In this document: one piece after another, positions 50,820 to 60,136 of the stretch
Position numbering within the stretch: position 1 is the first letter of the stretch
How the letters are laid out: the number at the start of each line of letters is the position of its first letter
Source of the DNA: JAFLCM01 sp964510955
Lineage (GTDB): Bacteria > Planctomycetota > Phycisphaerae > Phycisphaerales > UBA1924
NCBI GenBank assembly: GCA_964510955.1
Contig: CAZEDW010000003.1
Span: forward strand, 1-64,000
Direction of reading: 5' to 3'
Length of the DNA: 64,000 nt
Notes under the pieces: model-generated
The model's database searches: none
Told to the model about the DNA's origin: nothing
What the model saw: only the letters and a program-made list of their open reading frames with translations
Made by a program: the position numbers and the translations under genes

Positions 50820-52586
50820 CTACGGACGCGCCGCCACCGCGTACAGGGTGCAACCACCGGCGCGGTCTACCTCTCGGAACATGTCCGCGTTCTGGATGCG
50901 CAGCCGGGCGAACGGCTCGGTGTACTCGTTGCTCGCGTTCGGGAACGCCAGGTACCGCGCCCCGGCGCCGGCGTAATAGCCCGGGAGCGCCTCGACTTCT
51001 TTGCTCACCGCGCGGGCCTTGCTCTGGGTCATCTGCAGGTCGAGGCCCAGGTCCAGGTATGACCGTTCATCGTGGTAGTACAGGGCGACCGGGTCAACCG
51101 TTCGCACCGGCAGCAGGAACCGTCGCCCGGTCATCAGGTGCAGCACACCGCCGCCCGACGCGGCCACAACGGCTTCCGGCGGCGTGGCGCGCTCAATGAG
51201 CGACGCGAGCTCTGCGCGGGCGGCCGGCGCGTCATCCTCGCGCGGGAACAACATTGTCCCGAGCTGTTGCGGCGGCGATGGCAGCGCGAGCAGCAGCATC
51301 ATCGGCGCGAGGCCGAACCACTGCCACCGGGTCGGCCCGAGCTTGCTCGGCGCCTGCTTCTTCAGCGCCGGCCCGCGCATCACCGCCGATGCACCGATCA
51401 GCATCCAGGGAATGAGCCACATGAGCATCGGCGCCAGAAACCTCAGCGGGGTGAAGGGCCACGCGAGGACCATCGCCAGTTGGAGCACGACCACGCAGTG
51501 CGCCACGCCTCCCCCGGCCCTGATCGAGCGCGCAAACCCCGAGGCCGTCAACCAGGCGATGAAGGCGAGCCAGGCAAACAGGAGCGTGCTGGTGCCCGAG
51601 CCGCCGGCGAGCGCCCAACTGATCCACGAACCCGGCAGCGGGCGAGCGAGGAACCCCAACTCATAGAGCGCGTCGCTGATGTTCAGGCCAAAGACGCGGG
51701 CGAGCGTTGCCGGGGCGTGAGCGACCCACAGCGAATAGTCCAGTTCGTACCCGAGCGCCGCGGCCTGAGGTATGGCCGCGTTCAGACCGGCGGCGTGCGA
51801 GCGCCACCCGATCCAGCCCGCCGCGGCCAGGGCGCCCAGCCCGGCGACCACCGCGCCCGAACGCCAGCTCTTGCGCCATGCCAGGGCCACAACGACCCCG
51901 CCCAGCACCGCCACGCCGATGGACCGCGTCAGCAGCGCGAGACCGCACGCGGCCCCCGCGCCGATCGCGGGCCACAACCATGAACGCCGTGCCGGGCCGG
52001 CGCCCGGTTCTCGCCCTGCGCCGCCGGGGCGGGTGATCGCTCGCGTGCCCCACGCGACCGCGGCGCACGAGGCCAGCGCGAACATCGCCTCGCTCATGGC
52101 GCTGGCGCAGAGCTGGAACCAGAAGAAGTTGGCCATCGACAGGACCGCGCCGAACGCCGCGATGATCCAGGGCTGGCCCCACCCGCGTCGAATCGTCCGG
52201 TACGCCAGCCAGTGCGCCCCCAGGAGCATCAGCACGTTGGCGCCCTGCAGCACCAGCGGGCGCCGCGCCAGGTCGGCGGCCTTCCACAGCAGAGCCACGA
52301 CGAACGGATACGCGGGCGGGTACTTGGTCTGCCACGGCTCGCCCGGCAGCCAGTTATGGCGGTAGCCGTGGCCGTCGGCGAGGGACTTGGCCGTGGCGAG
52401 ATAGACCGCGTCATCCTGCCACGCCGCCAAATCCGTCGGTCGCCGGGAATAAGCCATGATCATGGCTCCAGCCGTCACAACAAGCGCGGCGAGGGCGAGC
52501 CAGTCGAATCGGTCCATCCTTGCGGGGGGCGGTGCGGTCATGCGGGTTTTCAGGGCGGCGGGCTCCGTCGGCGGCACGCGGTTCAT
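50820..52586 (-). CDS. GT-C family membrane glycosyltransferase
   Basis: The 588-residue protein has about ten to twelve membrane spans. The first external loop carries the family's acidic motif, AAWQDDAVYLATAKSLADGH, with GEPWQTKYPPAYPFVVALLW after it, as in ArnT/PMT-type enzymes that use polyprenyl-phosphate sugar donors. The C-terminal soluble part (about 450-588) is periplasmic. The start is uncertain among ATG 52586, 52541 and 52517; none has a good ribosome site. Sugar and acceptor are not known. No lipid A modification genes are adjacent. Confidence 0.8.
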   Translation of the reverse strand: MNRVPPTEPAALKTRMTAPPPARMDRFDWLALAALVVTAGAMIMAYSRRPTDLAAWQDDAVYLATAKSLADGHGYRHNWLPGEPWQTKYPPAYPFVVALLWKAADLARRPLVLQGANVLMLLGAHWLAYRTIRRGWGQPWIIAAFGAVLSMANFFWFQLCASAMSEAMFALASCAAVAWGTRAITRPGGAGREPGAGPARRSWLWPAIGAGAACGLALLTRSIGVAVLGGVVVALAWRKSWRSGAVVAGLGALAAAGWIGWRSHAAGLNAAIPQAAALGYELDYSLWVAHAPATLARVFGLNISDALYELGFLARPLPGSWISWALAGGSGTSTLLFAWLAFIAWLTASGFARSIRAGGGVAHCVVVLQLAMVLAWPFTPLRFLAPMLMWLIPWMLIGASAVMRGPALKKQAPSKLGPTRWQWFGLAPMMLLLALPSPPQQLGTMLFPREDDAPAARAELASLIERATPPEAVVAASGGGVLHLMTGRRFLLPVRTVDPVALYYHDERSYLDLGLDLQMTQSKARAVSKEVEALPGYYAGAGARYLAFPNASNEYTEPFARLRIQNADMFREVDRAGGCTLYAVAARP

Positions 52587-52647
52587 CGTCCGCGCCCTCC
52601 CGCAGGCCGCACAATTGTGATCCGCGGCGCCGCTTCGCCCGCGGCGA

Positions 52648-54093
52648 TTACGGTTGCACCGGGTGCCCCGTCTTCTCCTTGATCTTCGCCGTCACTTCGT
52701 CGGCAAGGTCGTTCGGCACGGGGATGCTGAGGTTGTACTGGGCGACTCGCCAGACGCCGTCGATCTTGCGGAGAACGCCGCTTCCGCGGGTGACGCCGAG
52801 CTTGTCGTTGGCGAGCATCTCATCGAACCAGGCGAAGACCGGCCCCTGCCCGGCCAGCCCGATCGGCGCGATGGCGACCTTGCGGTCCGACGGCGTGTAA
52901 GTCCACGCCTTGCCCTTGGCGAAGTACGGGTGCGCGAACTCACGGAATGCGCCGAGGGTCCACCGCTCCGTCGCGTCGGTGCCCAGGAACACCGCCTCAG
53001 GAGCGAAGTGCGCAAAGTAGCGGGCCTCGTCGGCCTTGGCCGCCGCGTCATGAAAGTCGTCCAGCACGGCGTTGATCGCCTTGGTTTCACGCAGCTCGTC
53101 GATCGCGGTAACGGGCTCGGAGGTCGGCGCGGGGACAGGCGCCGGTTGTTCTTGAGAGGCCTGCGGCGGCGCAGCCGGCGCAGGCTGCGGCACCGGAGCG
53201 GGAAGGGCCGGCGCGGCGGCCACCGGGGCGGAACCCGGGGGCGCCGAGGGTGCTGAGCCCGGGGGGACCGAGGATGGGGGCGCCGAGGCTGTAGGCGCCG
53301 AGCCCGGGGGCGGCGTGGGCGCGGCGTCACCCGCCGAACCCGCGGGCGGCGCGCTGACGGCGGGAGGCGCCTCGGTGATCCGCCCGGGCCGCTTGCGGTC
53401 GAGCATGTCGAAGAGCTCGAACGGACGGATGGCCACAATGTGTTCGCCGCCGGGCCACACTTCGAGGGTGTTACTGATGCCGTACGCGTCGAGTTTCTGC
53501 TTGGTGGCCCGGGCGGACTGGAGCCACGCCGGGTCTTTCTCACCGACGTAGGCCGTCACGCCGCCGGGCAGTTGCTTCAGCGCGCGCAGGTTCAGCTCGG
53601 CTCGGTCGTCGGGGGGGAAGCCGGGCAAGACGGTGAGCGAGAGGAACCTCGTCGGGTACTCGGTGGCCACCCGGTACGCGGACTTGCCGCCGTTGGACAC
53701 GCCAGCGATGTGGGCCCGCCCCCCTTCGAAGGTGACCGACCGGGCCACGTCGTCCAGCAGGAACGGGATCGCTCGCTCGAGGCCTGAGTGGAACGACTTG
53801 CCCTTCTGTGCGATCGGTGCGATCACCACCCAGCCGCGCGACCTGGCTTCCGCTTCCCAGTACATGTCCAGCGCGTCCTGAGCCATCTTGCGGCTCTGCT
53901 CACCCGGCGGGAGGGCCAGCAGCACGGGGTAGGGCGTGTTGGTGTGGAAGTTCTCGGGGAGCACAAGCAGGTAGTCCAGCTTGCGGCCGTCGTTGACCAG
54001 CGTGCGGAACTCCGCCGCGCGGGCGACCGACACCAACCCCAGGCACACAAAAGTGATCACGGCGGCGATTCGGGCAAGGTGGCGGGTGTTCAT
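52648..54093 (-). CDS. Exported alpha/beta-hydrolase fused to an NTF2-like domain
   Basis: The 481-residue protein has a signal peptide (IAAVITFVCLGLVSVARAA). Residues about 28-235 are an alpha/beta hydrolase with nucleophile Ser133 in HIAGVSNGGKSAYR, a likely acid Asp187 in YVGEKDPAW and His218 in WPGGEHIVAI. A Pro/Ala/Ser linker of roughly 85 residues follows (about 240-325, PPGSAP-type repeats). Residues about 330-481 form an NTF2-like (SnoaL/DUF4440) domain: AINAVLDDFHDAAAKADEAR, YFAHFAPEAVFLGTDATERW and later WRVAQYNLSIPVP. The two domains occur separately in most genomes. The reaction is unknown; lipase/esterase-like or peptidase-like activity on an extracytoplasmic substrate is likely. 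Confidence 0.85.
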   Translation of the reverse strand: MNTRHLARIAAVITFVCLGLVSVARAAEFRTLVNDGRKLDYLLVLPENFHTNTPYPVLLALPPGEQSRKMAQDALDMYWEAEARSRGWVVIAPIAQKGKSFHSGLERAIPFLLDDVARSVTFEGGRAHIAGVSNGGKSAYRVATEYPTRFLSLTVLPGFPPDDRAELNLRALKQLPGGVTAYVGEKDPAWLQSARATKQKLDAYGISNTLEVWPGGEHIVAIRPFELFDMLDRKRPGRITEAPPAVSAPPAGSAGDAAPTPPPGSAPTASAPPSSVPPGSAPSAPPGSAPVAAAPALPAPVPQPAPAAPPQASQEQPAPVPAPTSEPVTAIDELRETKAINAVLDDFHDAAAKADEARYFAHFAPEAVFLGTDATERWTLGAFREFAHPYFAKGKAWTYTPSDRKVAIAPIGLAGQGPVFAWFDEMLANDKLGVTRGSGVLRKIDGVWRVAQYNLSIPVPNDLADEVTAKIKEKTGHPVQP

Positions 54094-54317
54094 GGCGTGA
54101 GGTCCGGTGCGTATGAACCGCGGCGGGACAAGCGTTTCTACCGCCGCGCCGGGGGCACGAGCGCTGCCTGTCTCGGCACCGACGGGTACAGACAGCTTAG
54201 GTGCTGTCTTACCGACGGTGCGTGCGCGGCACCACGCCGTGCCCGGCGTGCGGGTTTGCCCCGGGGACTCCGATCCACCCGAGACCGGCGGGACGCCTGA
54301 CCGCGTTATGCTCGGGT

Positions 54318-54716
54318 GTGCACATCACGCAGTTTGCCATCACGGTTCGCGACTACGACGAGGCGATCGCGTTCTACACCCGCCAGCTCGGGTGGAAGCT
54401 GATGGAGGACGCTCAGCTGAGCGATACCAAGCGTTGGGTTCGCGTCGCGCCGCCCGCAAGTGGCAATGAGCAGCCGGGGCCTTGCATCCTCCTGGCCCGC
54501 GCCGTCGGACCCGAGCAGCTTGCATCGGTGGGCAATCAGACCGGCGGGCGGGTGTTCGTCTTCGTTCACACCGACAACCTGCGCCGCGATCACGCCGCCA
54601 TGACCGCCCGCGGTGTCCGGTTCATCAGGCCGCCGGCCCCCGAACCCTACGGCATGGTCGCGGTGTTCGAGGACCTCTACGGGAACAAGTTTGATCTGAT
54701 CGAGCCGTTGAAGTGA
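54318..54716 (+). CDS. Glyoxalase/bleomycin-resistance (VOC) family protein
   Basis: Starting at GTG 54318 the 132-residue protein opens with the VOC pattern HITQFAITVRDYDEAIAFYT and RQLGWKLMEDAQL, contains the second strand set (GGRVFVFVHTDNLRRDHAAM) and ends with EDLYGNKFDLIEPLK, in which the Glu is the usual metal ligand. The upstream open frame from 54201 carries no family signature. It could be a glyoxalase, dioxygenase or resistance-type protein; the substrate is not predictable. It converges with the TPR metallopeptidase. Confidence 0.88.
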   Translation: MHITQFAITVRDYDEAIAFYTRQLGWKLMEDAQLSDTKRWVRVAPPASGNEQPGPCILLARAVGPEQLASVGNQTGGRVFVFVHTDNLRRDHAAMTARGVRFIRPPAPEPYGMVAVFEDLYGNKFDLIEPLK

Positions 54717-54754
54717 ACGGCTCGCCGACCGTGCCACAGGTCCGGCCTTTCGTG

Positions 54755-54786
54755 CCACGGGCTCGCCGTCTTCGGCGACCCCGTGG
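54755..54786. repeat. Hairpin with TCTT loop between convergent genes
   Basis: CCACGGGCTCGCCG (54755-54768), loop TCTT, and CGGCGACCCCGTGG (54773-54786) pair over 14 bases with one mismatch. The GTGCCAC edge and TCTT loop link it to the palindrome at 5289-5316. It may also act as a bidirectional terminator, though no T-run follows. Confidence 0.55.
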
Positions 54787-54790
54787 CGCT

Positions 54791-57634
54791 TCATCCACCC
54801 TGCATCATCTTCCGCACCGCCTCGAGCCGCTTTCGGTGAATTTCCTGGTTGGGCTCCAGCGCCACCAGCGCCTCGATGTGGCGCTCGGCGTCCTTGAATT
54901 GCTTGCGCTTCAGAGCGATCTTGGCGGCGTCCTCGCGAAGGGCGCCGTCGTAGCCGCTGATCCGCGTGGCCCGCTCTATCTTTTCCCAGGCCTTGTCAAG
55001 ATCGCCCGCCGCGGCGTACTGCTTGGACAGCTCGGCCGCGTACACGGGCGAGTACTGCTCCCGGATGTCGAGGTATTCCAGGTGCGGCACCGCCTGGGCC
55101 CCCTCGCTGCTGGCGAGGAAGTACCGGGCAAGAAGCCGGTGCGGCGTGGGATCGGCCGGGCGGACCATTGCCAGGTGCTCCAGCATCGGCACGAGCTCCG
55201 GCGTCACCTTGCCTTCGGAGAGCGTGAGCGCATCGGTCACCTTCAAATCCAGCAGGTCCGGGTGATCGGGGTGCTCCTTGAGCCAGCCGTCCACCATCTC
55301 GGGCATCGGCGGCGCAAGATCGAACTCCACCGCGCTTGACGGGTCGTTCACGCGCGCCAGCCCGCTGGTGAGCGCGGCGCTCGCCACGCCGGCCCGGCGC
55401 AGCGCCGTGTTCAGCCCGGCGCGCTCGCTGTCCTGCGCGAGCATCCACGAGAGACGCAGCTCGTCGAGGCTGGGCGAGGGGAGCATCCCCCACTTCCGGG
55501 CGTCGGCGGCGGCCCAGAGGCGGAAGTCGTCCATGAACCTCTCGGTGTTCACGCCGAGCACCACCGGAAACGCCTTGTCCTCGCGCTCGCCGGTGGCGAA
55601 CCGCTCCATGAGCCTGATCGGGGCGCTCTTGCCCCACTTGTCCACGATGTAGCGGTACATCCAGTTGCCCTGCATGTACGCCTGCTGACGGTCGGTCGGC
55701 TTCTTGGGTCGGACAAACGCCTCGTTGATCTCGCGGAGATCGAACAGCTCGTCCTTGACCAGCACCGTTGTGAGCAACTGCCACGTCGGGTAGTCGTAGG
55801 GCGCGAGCTCAAGATTGACCGCCGCCGCCTCGGTGAACCAGTGCGGGATGCGGTACCCGGTCTGGGAGAGGTTGACGGTGTGGGTGAACTCGTGGCGGAC
55901 CACGCGCTCCCAGTCGTACACGCCGAAGTGGTTCGGCCCGTCGCGGGGGGCCTCCATCGCGATGATCGGTCCGGTGGACGCCGCGATGGTGTGGATGCCC
56001 GGCATGCCCGTGATCCGCACCGCGAACCACTCGTGGTCCGGGTACAGCTCGATGATCGTCTTCTGGGCCGGCGAGTGCTCGAAGGTGTCGCACACCACCT
56101 TGTGCATCTTCTCCAGCGGCGTCACCAGCTCCTTGGCCACCACCTCGTCGACGCCGGGCTTGTAGCGGACCGTGAAGTGCTCGCTCTGGATGGACGCGTA
56201 CCCCGCGATCTCGTCCACGAGCTTCTTGCTGTTGAGCGCCCGGGTTTGGAACGGGTCGAGCTCGACGGCGCGCTTCAGGACGTCCCGCGCTTCAACGTCT
56301 TTGCCCGCCTGCACGTCGAGCAGGCCCAGTTCCACCAGAGGTTCCGGCGCGTGGGGGGCCCGGGCCGCGGCCCTCCTGAAGTAGTCCGCGGCCCGGTCGT
56401 ACTGGCGCGTCTCGGCGAGCGCGCGCCCGGCGGCGAACAGGGCGCTCCAGGGGCCGTTCTTGTCGGTGGCGGGCGTGGCCCACAGGGCGTCCATCGCGGC
56501 GCAGCGCTTTTCGACCTCATCGAAGTCGAACCGCCCCGCCGCCGCCGCCGCGTTGAGCGAGAGCGCACCGCGGTACCCCGGCGTGCCCCGCAGCACCGCG
56601 TCGAGCTCTGCCTGTGCATCCTCCGGGGCGTTCTGGCGCAGCCGGGCGCGCGCCAGGATGACACCCGCGTCGGGGCTGGCCGTCGCGGGCGTAAACCGCG
56701 ACGCGATGGCGCGGAGCCTCCCGGCGATCTTCTCGGTCGCGTCGAACGCGAACCCATCGACGCTCATCTCGCCCATCAGGCGCCAGGCCCGGGCGCACGC
56801 GGGGTTCATCGCCAGCACCTGCTTGAGGGCCTTCTCGGCGTCGGCCTCGTTGCCCTTCTCGACCAGCAGGTCCGCCTGCTCCAGAACAGCGGGCCAGTAC
56901 AGCCGGTCGAGGTCTTCCTGGGCGTGCGCGAGCAGTTGCATCATCCGTCCGTAGTCACCCGCGGTGGCCCCGCGGATGCGGCCACGGACACGCATGGCGC
57001 GGATGCCCTCGGTCAGGTCCGCCGCCGACGCGCTCTCGCGCGCCAGCATCGCCACCAGGGGCTCGCACGCGGCGTCGGCTTCCTCCAGTTTCCCGGCGGC
57101 TTCGAGGCACTCGACCCGCAGTCGCACGCTGCGGGGCGACGTCGCCCCCGCCAGCAGGACGGCCGCTCGGGTCGGTTCGCCGCGGATCAGCAGAGCCTCG
57201 GCCCGGTCTTCCACGGCGGCCGCCGGATCGCTCAGCGCCGGGTCGTCGTACACGCCCGCGCACAGCGCCGCCGCGGCCCGCAGCGCCGGCTGGTCCAGGT
57301 CCGCGTCGTTCCACACCCCGTGAAACACCCGCAGCCGAGCCTTCTCCGAGTCGGACAGGTACGCCGCCTCCAAGGCCTTCAGAACGCCCTCGTTCATGGG
57401 CGGCGTGCGGAAGTCCGGCGCCTTGCCCTCGGGGGCGGCAAACACGCCGTGACGCTCGGGCTTGGCCGGCTTGTCCTGCGCCAGGGCGGGGGAGGTCAGC
57501 GCGCCGGCGACGAGTGCGGCGAGCGCCAATGAACACCGTGCGCACGCGCCGACCGAAGCGCCTCCGAGATCGCATCTCCGCGTTCCTGCCCGCGCGGCTC
57601 GGCCTTTCAAGCTCGTCGACATGCTTCTGTTCAT
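54791..57634 (-). CDS. Exported TPR protein with gluzincin metallopeptidase domain
   Basis: The 947-residue protein begins with a signal peptide (about 20-52, CSLALAALVAGALTSPALAQ). Residues 80-500 are TPR-like helical repeats (for example VEKGNEADAEKALKQVLAMN, FAAGRALAETRQYDRAADYF). A peptidase-MA-like domain follows: HExxH at His581-Glu582-His585 in ERVVRHEFTHTVNLS and the third ligand Glu602 in IPHWFTEAAAVNLE, as in M1/MA clan enzymes. More helical repeats complete the C-terminus (for example MLEHLAMVRPADPTPHRLLA). Its ATG overlaps the stop of the LolA-like gene as ATGA, indicating coupled synthesis. The substrate is unknown; export is predicted from the signal peptide. Confidence 0.88.
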   Translation of the reverse strand: MNRSMSTSLKGRAARAGTRRCDLGGASVGACARCSLALAALVAGALTSPALAQDKPAKPERHGVFAAPEGKAPDFRTPPMNEGVLKALEAAYLSDSEKARLRVFHGVWNDADLDQPALRAAAALCAGVYDDPALSDPAAAVEDRAEALLIRGEPTRAAVLLAGATSPRSVRLRVECLEAAGKLEEADAACEPLVAMLARESASAADLTEGIRAMRVRGRIRGATAGDYGRMMQLLAHAQEDLDRLYWPAVLEQADLLVEKGNEADAEKALKQVLAMNPACARAWRLMGEMSVDGFAFDATEKIAGRLRAIASRFTPATASPDAGVILARARLRQNAPEDAQAELDAVLRGTPGYRGALSLNAAAAAGRFDFDEVEKRCAAMDALWATPATDKNGPWSALFAAGRALAETRQYDRAADYFRRAAARAPHAPEPLVELGLLDVQAGKDVEARDVLKRAVELDPFQTRALNSKKLVDEIAGYASIQSEHFTVRYKPGVDEVVAKELVTPLEKMHKVVCDTFEHSPAQKTIIELYPDHEWFAVRITGMPGIHTIAASTGPIIAMEAPRDGPNHFGVYDWERVVRHEFTHTVNLSQTGYRIPHWFTEAAAVNLELAPYDYPTWQLLTTVLVKDELFDLREINEAFVRPKKPTDRQQAYMQGNWMYRYIVDKWGKSAPIRLMERFATGEREDKAFPVVLGVNTERFMDDFRLWAAADARKWGMLPSPSLDELRLSWMLAQDSERAGLNTALRRAGVASAALTSGLARVNDPSSAVEFDLAPPMPEMVDGWLKEHPDHPDLLDLKVTDALTLSEGKVTPELVPMLEHLAMVRPADPTPHRLLARYFLASSEGAQAVPHLEYLDIREQYSPVYAAELSKQYAAAGDLDKAWEKIERATRISGYDGALREDAAKIALKRKQFKDAERHIEALVALEPNQEIHRKRLEAVRKMMQGG

Positions 57635-58572
57635 CGGCCGGGTTCGCCCGGGGCCTCCGCCGCCGCGTCGCCGCGCAGCAGCTCTTCCTGGATGTCCCAG
57701 CCCTTTTCCGCCGGCGGCAGGGTGAGGCTGACCTTGGTGGAGTCGAAATCAGCGGGGTTGACGCGCAGGTTCACCAGCCACACGAAGCTCTCGTCGCCCT
57801 GCTCGTTCACCGTCCGGGCTAATCGCGGGAGCATCCGCCCGTCGCCCGGCGGCGGATCGGGCCGGTACCAGATCCGGACCTCGCGCAGGCCGCCGGCGTC
57901 CTGGCCGTCCTTCGGCACAAGTTTCAACTGCGTGCACCCCTGAGCCACGTCGTTCTTGAGGTTTGGCTCGTTCTCCAGCGTCTCCCCCACCGGCGCGATG
58001 CTGGCGTCGTAGCGGGCCTTGATGTCGTCTTTTTTCTGCCCGATCGGCAGCGGGAACGGCCCCTCGCCGAGCTTCAGCGGATCGACCGCCTGCCCCGGCC
58101 TGGCGATCTGCCGCTTGGTGTACCGCTTGGACTGGGCATCGGACTCAACGAACCACTCGCCGTCGAAGATGTACGACTGCTGGATGTCGCGCTGCACGTC
58201 ATCGTTCTGGAGCGAGGTGAAGTGGACGCCGAAGCGCCGGCGCTTGATCTCAAAGCCGACGCACCGGGGCAGGGCGCCGTCCCCCGACTTGACGCCCTTG
58301 TCGGGGGCGATCATGGGTTCCTGATACGTCTGGTACCAGAGCCTGCCGCGCCGGATCTGCTGGGCCTGCTGCAGCGAGAAGCGCCGGTCGTACTGCACCT
58401 CGGCGTCGAACCGCTCCAGGCCCTGGTCGGCTTTCTCGATCGCGTCCAGAAGCTGATCAACATCGCCGGCGGCGACGGGAGGGGCCTGCGCGTTTCCAGC
58501 GTCCTGCGCCGGCGCAGGCTGCCCCTGGGCAGGCAAGGAAAGCAGTAGCGACAGCAGCGTAAGCCCCAGCAT
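57631..58572 (-). CDS. LolA-like exported protein
   Basis: ATG 58570-58572 is preferred over 58578 because GGAG then has a six-base spacing; the product is 313 residues. A signal peptide (MLGLTLLSLLLSLPAQGQPA) is followed by VDQLLDAIEKADQGLERFDA and EVQYDRRFSLQQAQQIRRGR, the opening of LolA/LolB-fold or DUF2092-like outer-membrane sorting proteins, then beta-strands such as IFDGEWFVESDAQSKRYTKR and DVAQGCTQLKLVPKDGQDAG. The protein is longer than classic LolA (about 200) and has no lipobox. It is translationally coupled to the TPR metallopeptidase gene, suggesting a joint role at the envelope; the partnership is inference. Confidence 0.75.
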   Translation of the reverse strand: MLGLTLLSLLLSLPAQGQPAPAQDAGNAQAPPVAAGDVDQLLDAIEKADQGLERFDAEVQYDRRFSLQQAQQIRRGRLWYQTYQEPMIAPDKGVKSGDGALPRCVGFEIKRRRFGVHFTSLQNDDVQRDIQQSYIFDGEWFVESDAQSKRYTKRQIARPGQAVDPLKLGEGPFPLPIGQKKDDIKARYDASIAPVGETLENEPNLKNDVAQGCTQLKLVPKDGQDAGGLREVRIWYRPDPPPGDGRMLPRLARTVNEQGDESFVWLVNLRVNPADFDSTKVSLTLPPAEKGWDIQEELLRGDAAAEAPGEPGR

Positions 58573-58692
58573 GAGCATCTCCGTTTGGATCGGCCGAGGT
58601 TGTGGCCGCCCGCACTGTATACCGGCGCGACACCGGGACGTTCATGTCTCCCCGGCACACACCCGCTGTCAGCCGCCGGATACGCTGCCCCC

Positions 58693-59394
58693 ATGCCCCG
58701 AACCGAGGCCGACGACTGGTTCCCGTTGTCCAAGCCCGAGCACCGGCGGCAGCTGCGGGCGATCCTTGGGAGCCTCGGGCCACGCCCCCGCCGGGTGCTG
58801 GACCTCGGATGCGGCGATGGGCGCATCACGCTCCCGCTCCAGGCGGCCGGACACATCGTGCTGGGCATCGACCGAGACCGCGCAGCGGTACGACGCGTGC
58901 TCGATCACGGCGGCGAGGCGAAGATCGCCGACTTCCTCTCGACGGGCCCGGCGTCGCGCGCCGTGTGGAAGGGCTTGAAACGGCGCGGCCCATTCGACTC
59001 GGTGATCTGCGTCGGCCACACCTTCATGCTCGCTTGGCGGCCGCGCGAGGCCATGGCCTTGCTGTCGCGCATCCGCCCGCTCCTGGGCCCCGCGGGCACG
59101 GTCATTCTCGACGACTTCGGGCCCCTGTGGCGCGAGGTTGCCTGCGGCAACTGGCAGGAAGGGATCAGCCCCGACGGCTCGATGCAGCTTCTCTGGGCCC
59201 CGGGCGATGACTCCGTGGCGATTCGCCGCGGCGCGAAGGTCCGAAAGTCCAACTGGTGTATCGGCGCCGGCGACCAGCGACTGCGGCTGTGGTCGCTGGG
59301 AGAGCTCGAACTCCTGGCGGCGGCGACGGGCTTTGAACTTCTGTCGGGCACCATCGGCCTGACGGTGCTGCGCCGAACGCGCCCCGCCGACTGA
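58693..59394 (+). CDS. SAM-dependent methyltransferase
   Basis: The 233-residue protein from ATG 58693 has motif I VLDLGCGDGRITLPLQ (residues 35-50) and the acidic end of strand 2 GHIVLGIDRDRAAVRRVL. Further Rossmann-fold features are DSVICVGHTFMLAWRPREAM and LLGPAGTVILDDFG. It is a class I methyltransferase of the UbiE-like type. Substrate unknown. It converges with recR and has no operon partner. Confidence 0.88.
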   Translation: MPRTEADDWFPLSKPEHRRQLRAILGSLGPRPRRVLDLGCGDGRITLPLQAAGHIVLGIDRDRAAVRRVLDHGGEAKIADFLSTGPASRAVWKGLKRRGPFDSVICVGHTFMLAWRPREAMALLSRIRPLLGPAGTVILDDFGPLWREVACGNWQEGISPDGSMQLLWAPGDDSVAIRRGAKVRKSNWCIGAGDQRLRLWSLGELELLAAATGFELLSGTIGLTVLRRTRPAD

Positions 59395-59411
59395 TCGATG
59401 CCAGCGCCCGG

Positions 59412-60086
59412 TTACATCTCCCGGCGCCCCTCGATCGCGTCGCCCAGCACAGCCTTGTTCGCCAGTTCGAGCAGACCGCCCGAGGGCAGCCCGCGCGCCA
59501 GCCGGCTCACCTTCACCCCGCGCCCCGCCAGAACTTCGGCGAGGTAGAGCCCGGTGCCGTCGCCTTCGAGGGTGGGGTTGAGGCCGAGGATCACTTCTTT
59601 TACCGGCTCTCCGCCGGGGTTGGCGCCCGGGTCATCGACCCGCTTCAGGAGCCTGTCGATGGTGAGGTGCTCGGCCTTCACGCCCTCCAAGGGACTGATG
59701 CGCCCCAGGAGCACGTGGTACAGGCCCCGGTACATGCCGGTGGCTTCCAGCGCGATCAGGTCGCGGGGTTGCTCCACCACCAGCACCAGCGAGCGGTCCC
59801 GACGCGGGTCGGCGCACAAGCGGCACAGTTCTGAATCGGCGAAGTTCATGCACGCCGCGCAGTGCCGCACCGACCGCTTCACCTCCGTGACCGCCTCGGC
59901 CAGCTTGGTGGCTTCTTCAGCCGGGGTTCGCAGCACCCAATGGGCCATGCGCTCGGCGGAGCGCCGGCCGACGCCGGGCAAGCGCTCAAACTGCGCGATC
60001 AGTCGGTCCACCGACTCGGGGTAGGCGCCGACACCCAGAGGTCCGCGAGAAGGCGAGGCGCCGGGTTGGGGGGCTTTTCGGGACAC
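59412..60086 (-). CDS. recR: Recombination protein RecR
   Basis: The 224-residue protein has the N-terminal helix-hairpin-helix (YPESVDRLIAQFERLPGVG), the C4 zinc finger (Cys76, 79, 88, 91: HCAACMNFADSELCRLC) and a Toprim domain (SLVLVVEQPRDLIALEATG through EVILGLNPTLEGDGTGLYLA). GTG 60084-60086 is used as start, giving about 20 extra residues over the common 200; no conserved Met is closer to YPESV. RecR works with RecF/RecO in single-strand gap repair. recO and dnaX, frequent neighbours, are absent here. Confidence 0.93.
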   Translation of the reverse strand: MSRKAPQPGASPSRGPLGVGAYPESVDRLIAQFERLPGVGRRSAERMAHWVLRTPAEEATKLAEAVTEVKRSVRHCAACMNFADSELCRLCADPRRDRSLVLVVEQPRDLIALEATGMYRGLYHVLLGRISPLEGVKAEHLTIDRLLKRVDDPGANPGGEPVKEVILGLNPTLEGDGTGLYLAEVLAGRGVKVSRLARGLPSGGLLELANKAVLGDAIEGRREM

Positions 60087-60136
60087 CTGGCACGAGTGTA
60101 GAAGGCGCACGGGTTCCGCGCGTCCGTCGTTTCTCC

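Noticed and set aside
54201..54317. N-terminal extension of the VOC-family gene
   Set aside because: The segment is Cys/Pro-rich without VOC similarity; the family fold begins precisely at GTG 54318.
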